Shown one piece after another: positions 1-9,338 of a stretch of DNA of 64,000 bases (the first letter of the stretch is position 1; the number at the start of each line of letters is the position of its first letter). The stretch spans positions 62,001 through 126,000 of the forward strand of contig JAZLGU010000027.1 of NCBI GenBank assembly GCA_045616485.1. Direction: 5' to 3'. This DNA comes from RGIG3528 sp045616485. GTDB taxonomy: Bacteria; Bacillota; Clostridia; Lachnospirales; Lachnospiraceae. Position numbers and translations under genes: made by a program. The notes beneath the pieces are model-generated. The model saw only the letters and a program-made list of their open reading frames with translations, was not told where the DNA came from and did no database searches.

Positions 1-239
1 TGGGTATATGCACCGGGATTAATAACAATACCGGAAATGCCTGTGAAATACGCTTCCTGAATCTTATCTACCAGATCACCTTCGTGATTGGACTGGTAGC
101 AGACTACCTCAACATTTAACTCTTTGGCATGAGCTTCAATCATCTGTGTGAGTGTAGTGTAATTCTCACTGCCATAGAGATCGGGCTCTCTAATGCCCAG
201 CATATTAAGGTTTGGTCCGTTGAGTACGAGAAGCTTCAT
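1..239 (-). CDS. aroQ: 3-dehydroquinate dehydratase, type II (partial, runs off left edge)
   Basis: The complement of the left edge encodes the N-terminal ~79 residues of a type II dehydroquinase, beginning MKLLVLNGPNLNMLGIRE. The family hallmark NGPNLNxLG is present, as are the later YQSNHEGDLVDKIQ and INPGAYTH segments. The enzyme removes water from 3-dehydroquinate to give 3-dehydroshikimate in the cytoplasm. The start codon lies 35 bases inside the 3' end of the upstream aroE-aroK gene, so the two are probably translationally coupled. It is the last visible gene of the minus-strand aro operon. The C-terminus lies outside the window. Confidence 0.95.
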   Translation of the reverse strand, partial: MKLLVLNGPNLNMLGIREPDLYGSENYTTLTQMIEAHAKELNVEVVCYQSNHEGDLVDKIQEAYFTGISGIVINPGAYT

Positions 240-1479
240 AGATTTCATTTACCTCATCTTGAATAGTCTGATCGCCGTTGATACGCATGTCGCAAGTACT
301 GCAGTAGATGTGGTAGCGTTCGTCGTAGCGCTTTTTGAGGGAGGCGAAATCGGAAGATAACGGTCGATCACTGGTAGTCTTAAGATTTTCCAAAGATCTG
401 TCTATGAAATAAATACGTCCGTTCTGCTTTAGAGCGTCTATGTTCTCAGGATTTAGTACCGCTCCACCGCCTGTAGATATAATAATTCCTGATTTTTTAG
501 CGATTTCTTTAACCACCTGGCTTTCAATCTCGCGAAATCCGGATTCTCCTACCTCATTAAATATATCGGGAATTTCTTTATGCTCTTTAGACTTTATTAA
601 TAAATCTGTATCAAAATACTGATAACCGGTCTTTTGAGAAAGATAGTAGCCCAGAGTGGATTTGCCGCAGCTGGGCATTCCGGTAAGAACAATGTTTTGT
701 TTTTCCGAAAGCGTTTTTTTGAAAATATTATCTATAAGTGTGTGTATGTAGTCTTTTTCTTTATCCTCAAATAAAGAAGGATCAAAAAGAGCGGCAGCAT
801 ACACAGCCTGGGCAACCAGCATATATAGTCCGCAGGTAGTCTTAATGCCATGTTTTTCAGCATCTAAGATCAGCTGAGTCTTTAGGGGATTATAGACTAC
901 GTCTACCACACCGGAAAGCTTGTGGAAATGCTGACAGGATATGGGAGACTGATAATTGTTGGGATACATGCCTACAGGTGTAGTATTTATTATAATATCT
1001 GCATCAGAATGATAGGCGCAGGCATCTTCGTATGTGATGGAAGAGTCGGAGGCCTGCCTGGAAACAATTATGATTCGGGAGGCACCCATGGACTTTGCGA
1101 CATGGGTCAAAGTCTTACTGGTGCCGCCTGTACCCAGTATCAGTACCTTTTTTCCTGACATCTCTATTCCGGCATAAAGTATCATATCCCGGGCCCCCAG
1201 AAAGTCAGTATTATAGCCATAGAGACGGTCATCTTTATTTACAATACAGTTTACGGCACCGATTTCCCGGGCAGCATCATCAATGTAATACAGATAGGGG
1301 ATAACGTCCTGCTTATAAGGTATAGTAACGTTAATAGCCTTAAAATCTCTGCCTTCCATAAAATATGAAAACTGGGACCTGGAGACTTCTCTAAGGGTAT
1401 ATTCATAGTCCGCTATTTGATTGTGAATAGTCTTGGAAAAACTGTGGCCCAGTTTTTCTCCAATAAGTCCGTATTCCAT
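205..1479 (-). CDS. aroE-aroK: Bifunctional shikimate dehydrogenase / shikimate kinase (AroE-AroK fusion)
   Basis: This 424-residue protein joins two successive shikimate-pathway enzymes. Residues 1-250 are shikimate dehydrogenase: HSFSKTIHN substrate motif, catalytic Lys in NVTIPYK, NTDFLGA, and a glycine-rich NADP loop GTGGTSKT near 116-123. Residues ~261-424 are shikimate kinase: Walker A GMPSCGKST at 267-275, shikimate-binding DTD and FRE segments, STGGG near 336-340, and a DRPL lid motif. The junction is a short charged linker with no stop or frameshift, and the reading frame is clean. The product would reduce 3-dehydroshikimate and then phosphorylate shikimate. It sits 12 bases after aroC and overlaps aroQ. 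I infer a true gene fusion and not an assembly artefact, because both domains keep their key residues. Confidence 0.95.
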   Translation of the reverse strand: MEYGLIGEKLGHSFSKTIHNQIADYEYTLREVSRSQFSYFMEGRDFKAINVTIPYKQDVIPYLYYIDDAAREIGAVNCIVNKDDRLYGYNTDFLGARDMILYAGIEMSGKKVLILGTGGTSKTLTHVAKSMGASRIIIVSRQASDSSITYEDACAYHSDADIIINTTPVGMYPNNYQSPISCQHFHKLSGVVDVVYNPLKTQLILDAEKHGIKTTCGLYMLVAQAVYAAALFDPSLFEDKEKDYIHTLIDNIFKKTLSEKQNIVLTGMPSCGKSTLGYYLSQKTGYQYFDTDLLIKSKEHKEIPDIFNEVGESGFREIESQVVKEIAKKSGIIISTGGGAVLNPENIDALKQNGRIYFIDRSLENLKTTSDRPLSSDFASLKKRYDERYHIYCSTCDMRINGDQTIQDEVNEIYEASRTQRTKP

Positions 1480-1491
1480 ATTTACCTGCGT

Positions 1492-2505
1492 TTAGTTTAA
1501 ATAATCCGTGCCGAAGCGGGTGGCCAGGGCATCTGCAATAACAAGAGAAGTAACAGAATCAACTACGGGGCTGATTCTTCGAATAATAGCGGGATCGTGT
1601 CGACCCTGTATGATTAGCTCGGTGTCTTCCTTTTTGACGAAATTCACAGTCTCCTGAGGCTGCGGAATAGAAGGAGTGGGCTTTACTACACAGTCAAATA
1701 CTATAGGCATACCATTACTGATGCCGCCATTAATGCCGCCGTTATTGTTGGTGCGGGTCTTAACTGTATCGCCGTCCATATAGAAGGGGTCATTGGCGAT
1801 AGAGCCTGTCATACCTGCAAAGCCGAAGCCTGCACCAAACTGAATACCCTTGATACCACCGATAGAAAAGATGGCGTGGGAGAGCATGCCTTCAAGAGAA
1901 TCAAACCAAGGCTCGCCTACGCCTGCAGGTACGCCTGTAATAGTAGTACGGATAATGCCGCCTATGGAGTCCTGCTGCATTTTCATGGCTGCGATTACTT
2001 CGTTTATTTCACTGCCTGTGGTAGCTGCACCGCATTTAATGATTTCTGTCTTTATTGTGATTCCTTTTTTCTCCAATGCGGGGATAAAAATACCGCCGGC
2101 AGCCACCAGGGCTGCTGTTATACGACCTGAAAAATGTCCGCCGCCGCGATAATCCTGAAAGCCATGATACTTTTCATTGGCTGTAAAGTCTGCATGAGAA
2201 GGTCTGGCTTTTTCTTTCATCTCAGAGTAGTCTGAAGAATGAGTATCGCTATTTGGAATCATGATGGTGAGAGGAGTGCCTGTGGCATGGCCTTCAAATA
2301 CTCCTGATAAAATCTGAAATTCGTCCTTTTCTACTCGGGTAGTATCGAGCTTGGCGTCAGGGCGACGCCTGGAAAGCAGATCGGCAATAATACCGGTATT
2401 AATCGTAAGTCCGGGAGCCAGGCCATCAATAGTACAGCCTATGGCAGGACCGTGACTTTCTCCAAAAAGAGTAAGGGTTATACTGTTTCCGAATGAATTC
2501 TTCAT
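1492..2505 (-). CDS. aroC: Chorismate synthase
   Basis: The 337-residue product carries the chorismate synthase signatures: GESHGPAIGCTIDGLAPG at the N-terminus, the RRPDAKLDTTRVEKD region, RPSHADFT, the FRDYRGGGHFSGR-like block (here FQDYRGGGHFSGR), and a C-terminal FDCVVKPTPSI plus GRHDPAIIRR. It converts EPSP to chorismate with reduced FMN as cofactor. It is somewhat shorter than many homologues (around 360 residues) but complete. Its start codon overlaps the aroB stop (ATGA), and its GGAGGAAATT ribosome site lies inside the aroB end, so translation is coupled. Confidence 0.97.
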   Translation of the reverse strand: MKNSFGNSITLTLFGESHGPAIGCTIDGLAPGLTINTGIIADLLSRRRPDAKLDTTRVEKDEFQILSGVFEGHATGTPLTIMIPNSDTHSSDYSEMKEKARPSHADFTANEKYHGFQDYRGGGHFSGRITAALVAAGGIFIPALEKKGITIKTEIIKCGAATTGSEINEVIAAMKMQQDSIGGIIRTTITGVPAGVGEPWFDSLEGMLSHAIFSIGGIKGIQFGAGFGFAGMTGSIANDPFYMDGDTVKTRTNNNGGINGGISNGMPIVFDCVVKPTPSIPQPQETVNFVKKEDTELIIQGRHDPAIIRRISPVVDSVTSLVIADALATRFGTDYLN

Positions 2506-3503
2506 ATATTAATTTCCTCCAATGGAAGCTTCTTAAATTCAAAAGAGCCTATTTCTTCAACGTAGACACACACAAGACCGTCACCGGTCATTTTCTTATC
2601 GTGGGAAACAAAATCAATCAGAGTTTCTTTTTTGTCCTTAAATAAGGTCTCTGTATCAGTAGGTAAATCATATTTTTGATAAACCTTTATAAGGCGCTCC
2701 CTGACTAAAGGAGAACACATCTTGAGAGTACCGAGAGCCACAGCCTCGCCGTGGAGAAACTCTCCAGCTGCTACAGATTCATAAGCGTGGCCGATGGTGT
2801 GGCCAAAATTTAGTACTTTTCTAAGGTCCTTTTCCTCGGGATCCTTTTCCACAACATCCTTTTTAATAAGAAGGGCACCTTCTATAATGTGAAGCAAATC
2901 CTTCTTTAAATCAGAACTTTTTTCAATGAAGGAGAAAAGCTCTGCGTCACTGGTAGCAGCCATTTTAATAGCTTCAGCAAGGCCTGCAGACACAAGCCTG
3001 TCTGAAAGAGTATTAAGGACCTCAGGATCAATAATAACCAGATCAGGCTGCTTGAAAGCTCCTACTATATTTTTTATGGAATCTAAGTCAATAGCGGTCT
3101 TGCCACCGATGGAGGAATCCACCTGGGATAGCAGAGTGGTAGGAATATTAACAAAGCTGATGCCGCGCATATAGGTAGCTGCGCAGAAACCGGAGAGGTC
3201 TCCTACAACACCGCCGCCTACAGCAATAACGCGGTCATTTCTGGTGAATTTTAACTCAGCCATTTTTTTAACTATATTCATATAGGAATCAAAGCATTTG
3301 CTGGCTTCGCCCTGGGGAATAGTATATATATAAGGATTATCTACTTGACTGGCAACGGTCTCGGCGTATACAGCAGGGACGCCGGAGTCAGTAATTATAA
3401 TATTCTTGGGGGCAGAAGATAGATGCTGGGCAACATTTTTAAGGACTCCGGCCTCAAGAACTATATTATAAGGATTTGTTTCGTTTTTTACATTAATAAT
3501 CAT
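2502..3503 (-). CDS. aroB: 3-dehydroquinate synthase
   Basis: This 333-residue protein is dehydroquinate synthase: the NAD-binding GGGVVGDLSGFCAATYMRG block, the PTTLLSQVDSSIGGKTAID motif, and the metal ligands in the NFGHTIGHAYE and HGEAVALG segments are all present. It cyclises DAHP to 3-dehydroquinate, the second step of the shikimate pathway. It is the first gene of the minus-strand aro operon, with a good promoter about 60 bases upstream. No DAHP synthase gene lies nearby. Confidence 0.97.
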   Translation of the reverse strand: MIINVKNETNPYNIVLEAGVLKNVAQHLSSAPKNIIITDSGVPAVYAETVASQVDNPYIYTIPQGEASKCFDSYMNIVKKMAELKFTRNDRVIAVGGGVVGDLSGFCAATYMRGISFVNIPTTLLSQVDSSIGGKTAIDLDSIKNIVGAFKQPDLVIIDPEVLNTLSDRLVSAGLAEAIKMAATSDAELFSFIEKSSDLKKDLLHIIEGALLIKKDVVEKDPEEKDLRKVLNFGHTIGHAYESVAAGEFLHGEAVALGTLKMCSPLVRERLIKVYQKYDLPTDTETLFKDKKETLIDFVSHDKKMTGDGLVCVYVEEIGSFEFKKLPLEEINI

Positions 3504-3564
3504 AGGTGTATGGGCCTTTCTATAGGCAGTTTATTACTAATAAAATAATAATCTATACTGTGGG

Positions 3565-3593
3565 AGTTTACTATCCTAAAGCAGATTTGTCAA
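3565..3593 (-). promoter_or_regulatory. Sigma-A-type promoter of the aro operon
   Basis: On the minus strand TTGACA (complement of 3588-3593) is followed after 17 bases by TAAACT (complement of 3565-3570). It points toward aroB, whose start lies ~60 bases downstream. No attenuator or T-box-like structure is evident in the short leader. Confidence 0.75.
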
Positions 3594-3670
3594 GAAAAAC
3601 TTTGCCGCTTTAAAGCGTTGAAAAACTATTGCGTTTTTTATACTATTTCAAATGTTCTTCTAAATATTTC

Positions 3671-3699
3671 TTTACATATTAATTCCCTGATGTTATAAT
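3671..3699 (+). promoter_or_regulatory. Sigma-A-type promoter of galK
   Basis: TTTACA (3671-3676), a 17-base spacer and TATAAT (3694-3699) lie 68 bases before the galK start. It is divergent from the aro promoter, leaving ~77 bases between the two -35 boxes for any regulator. Confidence 0.75.
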
Positions 3700-3767
3700 C
3701 TTCAAGAAAAGTGTTTTATAACAAGAATTTTGGAGAAAATAACATATTATATTAAAGGAGAATTCCT

Positions 3768-4934
3768 ATGAAAGAGAAGTTACTTAATGAGTTTCTGCGT
3801 GTATTTGGCGGTACAGAGGATGCGAGAGTATTTTTCGCTCCGGGTAGAGTTAATCTGATTGGTGAACATACCGACTATAACGGCGGTCATGTTTTTCCAT
3901 GTGCTCTTACTATCGGCACATATGCTGTAGCCAGAAAGAACGGTATGGATACCTGCAGATTTTATTCCATGAATTTTGAGAATCAGGGCATTCACGCTGT
4001 ATCTCTGGACGAGCTTATATATGACAAGGCAGAGTACGATTGGGCAAATTACCCTATGGGCGTTATTTCTATACTGAATGAGAATGAGGAAAAGGTAAAC
4101 GAAGGCATTGATATGCTGGTATTTGGTAATATCCCCAATTCTTCAGGACTTTCATCCTCTGCCAGCCTTGAGGTTCTGACTTGCTTTGCTTGCCGTGAGC
4201 TTTTTGGTTTTGAAATGAGCTTTATCGATATGGCTCTGCTTTCCCAGAAGGCTGAGAATCAATTTATCGGTGTTAACTGTGGTATTATGGACCAGTTTGC
4301 TATTGCTATGGGCAAGAAGAATAATGCTATTTTCCTTGATACTGCTACACTTGAGTACGAGTACGCACCTATTGAGCTGGATGGCGCAAAGATTGTTATT
4401 ACCTGTTCCAACAAAAAGCGTGGTCTGGGCGACTCCAAGTACAACGAGAGACGTTCTGAATGTGAGGACGCTCTGGCAAAGATTCAGACTGTTAAGAAAA
4501 TAAATGCTTTGGGCGAGCTTACAGAGGCTGATTTTGAGGAAGTAAAGAATGTTATTGGCGATGAGGTTAAGAGCCGTCGCGCCAAGCATGCAGTATATGA
4601 AAATATGAGAACAGTACGCGCTGTAGAGGCTCTTAAGGCTCATGATCTTACCACCTTTGGTTCTCTTATGAATGACTCTCATACATCTCTTCGTGATGAC
4701 TATGAGGTAACAGGTATCGAGCTTGATACTATCGTAGAGAATGCTTGGCAGGTGTCCGGTGTTATTGGTGCACGTATGACAGGTGCCGGCTTTGGTGGCT
4801 GCACAGTAGCCATTGTAAAGGATGAGCATGTAGATGAATTTATTAAAACAGTAGGTGAGAAGTACCTTGAAAAAATCGGATACGCCGCTGATTTCTATGT
4901 AGTAGAAATTGGTGATGGTCCTGTTGAGCTGTAA
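3768..4934 (+). CDS. galK: Galactokinase
   Basis: This 388-residue GHMP kinase phosphorylates galactose at C1 using ATP, the entry to the Leloir pathway. The galactokinase signature GRVNLIGEHTDYNGG sits at residues ~26-40, the ATP-binding GLSSSASLEV motif near 126-135, and the C-terminal GHMP motif TGAGFGGC near 344-351. An AAAGGAG ribosome site precedes the ATG. It is transcribed alone from its own promoter and closed by a terminator; galT and galE are not in this window. A GH2 glycosidase 44 kb away could supply galactose, but that link is only a guess. Confidence 0.97.
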   Translation: MKEKLLNEFLRVFGGTEDARVFFAPGRVNLIGEHTDYNGGHVFPCALTIGTYAVARKNGMDTCRFYSMNFENQGIHAVSLDELIYDKAEYDWANYPMGVISILNENEEKVNEGIDMLVFGNIPNSSGLSSSASLEVLTCFACRELFGFEMSFIDMALLSQKAENQFIGVNCGIMDQFAIAMGKKNNAIFLDTATLEYEYAPIELDGAKIVITCSNKKRGLGDSKYNERRSECEDALAKIQTVKKINALGELTEADFEEVKNVIGDEVKSRRAKHAVYENMRTVRAVEALKAHDLTTFGSLMNDSHTSLRDDYEVTGIELDTIVENAWQVSGVIGARMTGAGFGGCTVAIVKDEHVDEFIKTVGEKYLEKIGYAADFYVVEIGDGPVEL

Positions 4935-4972
4935 TATTAGTATTATAAGAAAACTGAATTAATATCTTTAAT

Positions 4973-5016
4973 AAATCAAGAGGATTTTTTATAAAATTTC
5001 TCTTGATTTTTATTTT
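4973..5016 (+). terminator. Rho-independent terminator of galK
   Basis: AAATCAAGAG (4973-4982) pairs with CTCTTGATTT (5000-5009) around an AT-rich, partly paired loop, followed by a T-rich tract. Confidence 0.75.
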
Positions 5017-5099
5017 TCTTTTGATATAGTTCGTTTAAGTGGAATTGAGTTATAAAACGTTTTTGTTTTAATTTATTAAAAAGAAACGAGGGAGTCTAT

Positions 5100-6890
5100 A
5101 TGAGAGAGATGAAATGGTCTCTTTCCTTTACCGGAAAGAGGATATGGGAACTTTTATGTTCATGGTTCTTAGACCTTTTAAATATTGGTCTTTTAGTTGT
5201 AGAACCTCTCATAATGAGTAAAATTCTTGATGATTATCTTAAGCCGCTGTTTGATGATGATTCTGTTTCCACATCATCAGTACTTGAGGCTATTTTGCCA
5301 TTGTTGCTTATTGCTCTTGGCATTATAGTATTTCGAATGGTTATTAAGTTTATTTCCAATATTCAGCGAGATGATGTAGCTCTTGTGGCAGTTACAAAAA
5401 TCAGAAAAGATATCTATGAGAAACTGGGCAGACAAAGCCGTAGTTTCTTTATGAACAATCGTTCCGGAGACCTTATTAATAAGTGTACCGGTGATATTGA
5501 GATGATTCGTCATTTTATTGCCTGGGTAAGCTACTCCATGTTCGAGAGTATTGTTATGGTAATTGTTGTACTTACAGTATTTTTTACCATTAGCTGGAAG
5601 TTTACTCTCTGTCTTTTGGCGCTTTCTCCTTTTGCTTTTATTACAGCCATTCAGCTGGGTAAACACGTACGCCCTGTATTTGGTGCTGCCAGAAATCAGT
5701 TGTCAAAGCTGAATACCGTAGTCTCTGAAAATATAGAAGGTAACAGAGTAGTACGTGCTTTTTGCCGTGAGCCATTTGAAATAGAAAAGTTTGATAAGGA
5801 AAATAATACTTATTACGATTATCAGCTTGAAGCTAACAAGATGTGGGTAAAGTATTCGCCTATTCTGGAGACTGTAGCCAATATTATGAACTGCTGTGCT
5901 ATTATTCTGGGTGCTGTGCTGGTTATTTTTGACGAGATTTCCTTGGGCCAGCTTACTGTATTTACCTCCCTTTCCTGGATGCTGAATTCTCCCATGCAGC
6001 AGATCGGCTCACTTATTAATGATTTCCAGCGTTTTAATACTTCTTGTGAGAGAGTACATGAGCTTTATGATATGGGCTCAGATATAGTAAGCCCTGAAAA
6101 TGCAGCCTGCACAAAGGAGATTAAAGGTCAGATTGACATTAATCATGCTGCATTAAAATACGATGGACAGTATGTCATTAAAGACATTGATCTTCATATA
6201 CCTGCCGGCAGTACAGTAGGCATCATGGGAGCTACAGGCTCCGGTAAGTCTACTCTTTTGAATCTCATTACCCGTTTCGTTGATGTAAACAAGGGTAATG
6301 TTATGATTGATGGCGTGGATGTTAAAAATTATGATCTGCAGCATCTTAGACGTAATGTGGCTGTGGCTCTTCAGGATGTTTTCCTTTTCTCCGACACAGC
6401 AGAGTCCAATATAGCCTATGGTGTTCCTGATGTTGACGTGGAGACTGTTTACAAATCAGCTGTTGATGCAGATGCAGACAGCTTTATCCGAAAGCTTCCG
6501 GAAGGCTATGATACCATTATCGGTGAGCGCGGCATGGGTCTTTCCGGCGGTCAGAAGCAGAGACTGTCTCTTGCCAGAGCCCTGGCTATGAGAGCACCTA
6601 TTCTTATGCTGGATGATACCACATCTGCAGTTGACCTGGAGACTGAAAAGTATATTCAGGAGCGTCTTAATGCCAGAGAAAAGAAGGGCACCACAATTAT
6701 TGTAGCCCAGCGTATTACTGCTGTTAAAAACTGTGATTTCATAGTTATTCTTGAAAATGGCAGAATATCTGAAATGGGCACCCACGAAGAGCTTATCGGT
6801 AAGGGCGGATATTACAGCAAGATTTACCGCATTCAGCAAGGCCTGGCTACCAAAGAAGAAATTGATGCAGCAGTAGCTGCTCTTGTATAG
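5100..6890 (+). CDS. ABC exporter half-transporter, degenerate-site subunit
   Basis: This 596-residue protein has an N-terminal transmembrane domain (about residues 15-300, six predicted helices) fused to an ATPase domain. Walker A is GATGSGKST (377-385) and the signature is a canonical LSGGQ (481-485). The catalytic Walker B glutamate is replaced by Asp (LDD, D506) and the H-loop His by Gln (AQR, Q537). These are the marks of the degenerate subunit of heterodimeric exporters of the TM287/288 and LmrCD type. The start is set by GAGGGAG five bases upstream. The next gene follows after 13 bases and encodes the partner. Substrate is unknown; drugs or peptides are usual for this group. Confidence 0.93.
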   Translation: MREMKWSLSFTGKRIWELLCSWFLDLLNIGLLVVEPLIMSKILDDYLKPLFDDDSVSTSSVLEAILPLLLIALGIIVFRMVIKFISNIQRDDVALVAVTKIRKDIYEKLGRQSRSFFMNNRSGDLINKCTGDIEMIRHFIAWVSYSMFESIVMVIVVLTVFFTISWKFTLCLLALSPFAFITAIQLGKHVRPVFGAARNQLSKLNTVVSENIEGNRVVRAFCREPFEIEKFDKENNTYYDYQLEANKMWVKYSPILETVANIMNCCAIILGAVLVIFDEISLGQLTVFTSLSWMLNSPMQQIGSLINDFQRFNTSCERVHELYDMGSDIVSPENAACTKEIKGQIDINHAALKYDGQYVIKDIDLHIPAGSTVGIMGATGSGKSTLLNLITRFVDVNKGNVMIDGVDVKNYDLQHLRRNVAVALQDVFLFSDTAESNIAYGVPDVDVETVYKSAVDADADSFIRKLPEGYDTIIGERGMGLSGGQKQRLSLARALAMRAPILMLDDTTSAVDLETEKYIQERLNAREKKGTTIIVAQRITAVKNCDFIVILENGRISEMGTHEELIGKGGYYSKIYRIQQGLATKEEIDAAVAALV

Positions 6891-6903
6891 GAAGGAGGAA
6901 AAC

Positions 6904-8676
6904 ATGGCTCGTAATAAATATGATATAGATGAAACCCTTGAATCCTCCTTTGACTTATCCCAGCTTAAACGAAGCATGGTATATATAAGAAAGTATAAGG
7001 TGCTTTTCTTTAAAGCCTTTACTTTTTCCATGATATCCATTATCTGCGGACTTATTTTGCCATTGTTTACAGAACATGTAATCGACCGATTCATTCCGGA
7101 AAAGGATTTGAAAATGCTTCTTATTTCCGGTGCCGGTATAGTTATTACAGTAATTATTCAGGCAATATGCAATAAAAACAGATCCAGAAGCTCAGCTATG
7201 GCGGGCTCAGCCATTATTCGTGATATGCGTCACGACCTCTATGTACACCTGCAGGATCTGCCTTTCGATTATTATGATTCCAGACCTCATGGAAAAATTC
7301 TGGTGCGTGTAATCAACTATGTAAACTCTGTATCAGACTTTTTGTCCAATGGTCTTATTAATATGATTCTGGAAGCAATAAGCCTTGTACTTATTGCAGG
7401 CTTTATGATTGCTTTCCATCCGGGCCTTTCTCTGGTGGTATTTGCCGGTATTCCTATTTTCATGATTTATGTTTTTGCTATCAGAAAGCTTCAGCGTACC
7501 GTATGGAGAAATCAGGCCAATCGTCAGAGTAACTATACAGCTTACCTGGCTGAGAGTATCAGAGGTGAGAGAGTTACTCAGAGTTTTTCCAGAGAAGAAG
7601 TGAACTATGGTATTAATGGTAAGCTGGCAGAGGGCGCAGCATCAGCTTTTCTGAAAGCAGTTACCGTGAACCACTCCATGTGGCCTACTACACTCCTTAT
7701 TTCCAAGATTAGTATGTATCTGGTTTATATAGTGGGTATCTACTTTTTCCGCGATTCCTTGGAACTGGGTGTTATTATTGCCATGACATCCTATGCATCA
7801 CGTTTTTGGCAGCCTATACAGAATATAGGTAATAACTATAACAATCTTGTAAATACCATGTCTTATCTGGAACGTATTTATCAGCTGATGGATGAGCCTG
7901 TAAATGTTACTGATGTAGAAGGTGCTACAGAGCTTCCTGAGATCCAGGGCGATGTAAAATTTGAGGATGTTGTTTTCGAGTATGAAAAAGACAGACCTAT
8001 CCTTAAAAATGTATCATTCCATGCCGCTCCCGGCCAGTCCTTTGCACTGGTAGGTCCTACAGGCGCAGGAAAATCCACAATTGTAAATCTGATCTCCAGA
8101 TTTTATAATATAAAGAGCGGTGCTGTTAAGATTGATGATACTGATATAGCCGGAGTTACTCTTAAAAGTATCAGAAGCCAGATGGGTATCATGCTGCAGG
8201 ATTCCTTTATCTTCTCCGGTACTGTTATGGAAAATATCAGATACGGTCGCCTGGATGCCACAGACGAAGAGTGTATCGCAGCAGCAAAGCAGGTATATGC
8301 TCATGAATTCATCATGACACTTCCTGACGGCTACAATACTGAGATTAACGAAAACGGCGATATGCTTTCTGCAGGACAGAGACAGCTTTTATCCTTTGCC
8401 CGTACCCTTTTGTCAGATCCTCGTATTCTTATATTGGATGAAGCTACTTCCTCCATTGATACCAATACAGAGCTTCTGGTACAGGAGGGCATTAAAGAGC
8501 TTCTTAAAAACAGAACCAGCTTTATCGTAGCTCACAGAATTTCCACTATTAAGAACTGTGATAAGATCATGTATATCTGTGACGGCAAGATAGCAGAGAG
8601 CGGTAGCCATGATGAGCTTATGGAAAGTAAGGGCTACTACTATAAGCTTTATATGTCACAGCTTACCAATGATTAA
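6904..8676 (+). CDS. ABC exporter half-transporter, catalytic-site subunit
   Basis: This 590-residue partner has the same TMD-NBD layout. Walker A is GPTGAGKST (384-392), Walker B ends in the catalytic Glu (LDEATSS, E513) and the H-loop His is present (AHR, H544), but the signature is LSAGQ (488-492) and not LSGGQ. That signature would face the neighbour's degenerate Walker site in a heterodimer, so the pair is complementary. I place the start at the ATG with GGAGGAA upstream; a longer reading beginning at 6883 would overlap the previous stop and has no ribosome site. Confidence 0.93.
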   Translation: MARNKYDIDETLESSFDLSQLKRSMVYIRKYKVLFFKAFTFSMISIICGLILPLFTEHVIDRFIPEKDLKMLLISGAGIVITVIIQAICNKNRSRSSAMAGSAIIRDMRHDLYVHLQDLPFDYYDSRPHGKILVRVINYVNSVSDFLSNGLINMILEAISLVLIAGFMIAFHPGLSLVVFAGIPIFMIYVFAIRKLQRTVWRNQANRQSNYTAYLAESIRGERVTQSFSREEVNYGINGKLAEGAASAFLKAVTVNHSMWPTTLLISKISMYLVYIVGIYFFRDSLELGVIIAMTSYASRFWQPIQNIGNNYNNLVNTMSYLERIYQLMDEPVNVTDVEGATELPEIQGDVKFEDVVFEYEKDRPILKNVSFHAAPGQSFALVGPTGAGKSTIVNLISRFYNIKSGAVKIDDTDIAGVTLKSIRSQMGIMLQDSFIFSGTVMENIRYGRLDATDEECIAAAKQVYAHEFIMTLPDGYNTEINENGDMLSAGQRQLLSFARTLLSDPRILILDEATSSIDTNTELLVQEGIKELLKNRTSFIVAHRISTIKNCDKIMYICDGKIAESGSHDELMESKGYYYKLYMSQLTND

Positions 8677-8692
8677 AGAGCTTCGGCTTTTT
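8675..8692 (+). terminator. Short UUCG hairpin after the ABC exporter genes
   Basis: AAAGAGC and GCTTTTT flank a TTCG tetraloop closed by C-G, overlapping the stop codon. The T run is part of the stem, so termination may be partial and folT could receive read-through; I see no separate promoter for folT. Confidence 0.55.
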
Positions 8693-8720
8693 AAAATATA
8701 TTTTTAAAGGAATTATTTAT

Positions 8721-9311
8721 ATGTTTAAAACCACTCAAACAGATCCCTATGAAACCGAGTTTGGTGGAACAACAATTAAGCGTATTCAGCCTAGAATGTC
8801 TGTACGTACCGTTGTTTTACTTGGACTCCTGACTGCGCTTACTATTGTGTGCGAGAGATTTTTAGTCTGGCAGACACCCATAAGCAGGATTTCTCTGGCT
8901 TTTCTACCCAAAGCTATCTGTGGTGCCATGCTGGGCCCCATATACTCCGCTTTGATATGTGGAGTATCGGATATTGTGGGATTCATTAGTGTACCACAGC
9001 CGGGACCCTTTAATCCCATTATTACACTGGCTTCAGTGCTTAGAGGTCTTATATACGGCTTCTTACTTTATAAAAAGCACGATATGAAGCGTATCGTACT
9101 GGCGGCCCTTTTGGATCATCTGGTAGCAGGTATGATAGTTACGACCTTTGCTTTATCTATTTTTATTAAGAATCCAATTTCCCAGGTATTCCTAAACACC
9201 AGAGTAACATCATGCCTTGTAGGATTTGCCATAGAAATAATAGTTTTCGTATTGATTTCTGATAAACTTTTCGATACACTTAAGAAGCTTAATTCTGATG
9301 ACAGATATTAG
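8721..9311 (+). CDS. folT: ECF transporter S component, folate family
   Basis: This 196-residue membrane protein resembles the FolT substrate-binding subunit of energy-coupling-factor transporters: a cytosolic N-terminus, about six hydrophobic segments, and the family features R-x-S-LAFLPKAICGAMLGP and a downstream ASVLRGLIYG. Such proteins bind folate and dock onto a shared EcfA/A'/T module, which is not encoded here and must lie elsewhere. The AAAGGAAT ribosome site fits the chosen start. Specificity for folate is by family likeness only. Confidence 0.8.
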   Translation: MFKTTQTDPYETEFGGTTIKRIQPRMSVRTVVLLGLLTALTIVCERFLVWQTPISRISLAFLPKAICGAMLGPIYSALICGVSDIVGFISVPQPGPFNPIITLASVLRGLIYGFLLYKKHDMKRIVLAALLDHLVAGMIVTTFALSIFIKNPISQVFLNTRVTSCLVGFAIEIIVFVLISDKLFDTLKKLNSDDRY

Positions 9312-9338
9312 GTATATTAAAGTATCGAAGGTGTCTAA

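Noticed and set aside
4152..4829. 225-codon open frame antisense to galK
   Set aside because: Shadow of galK with no ribosome site or recognisable domain.
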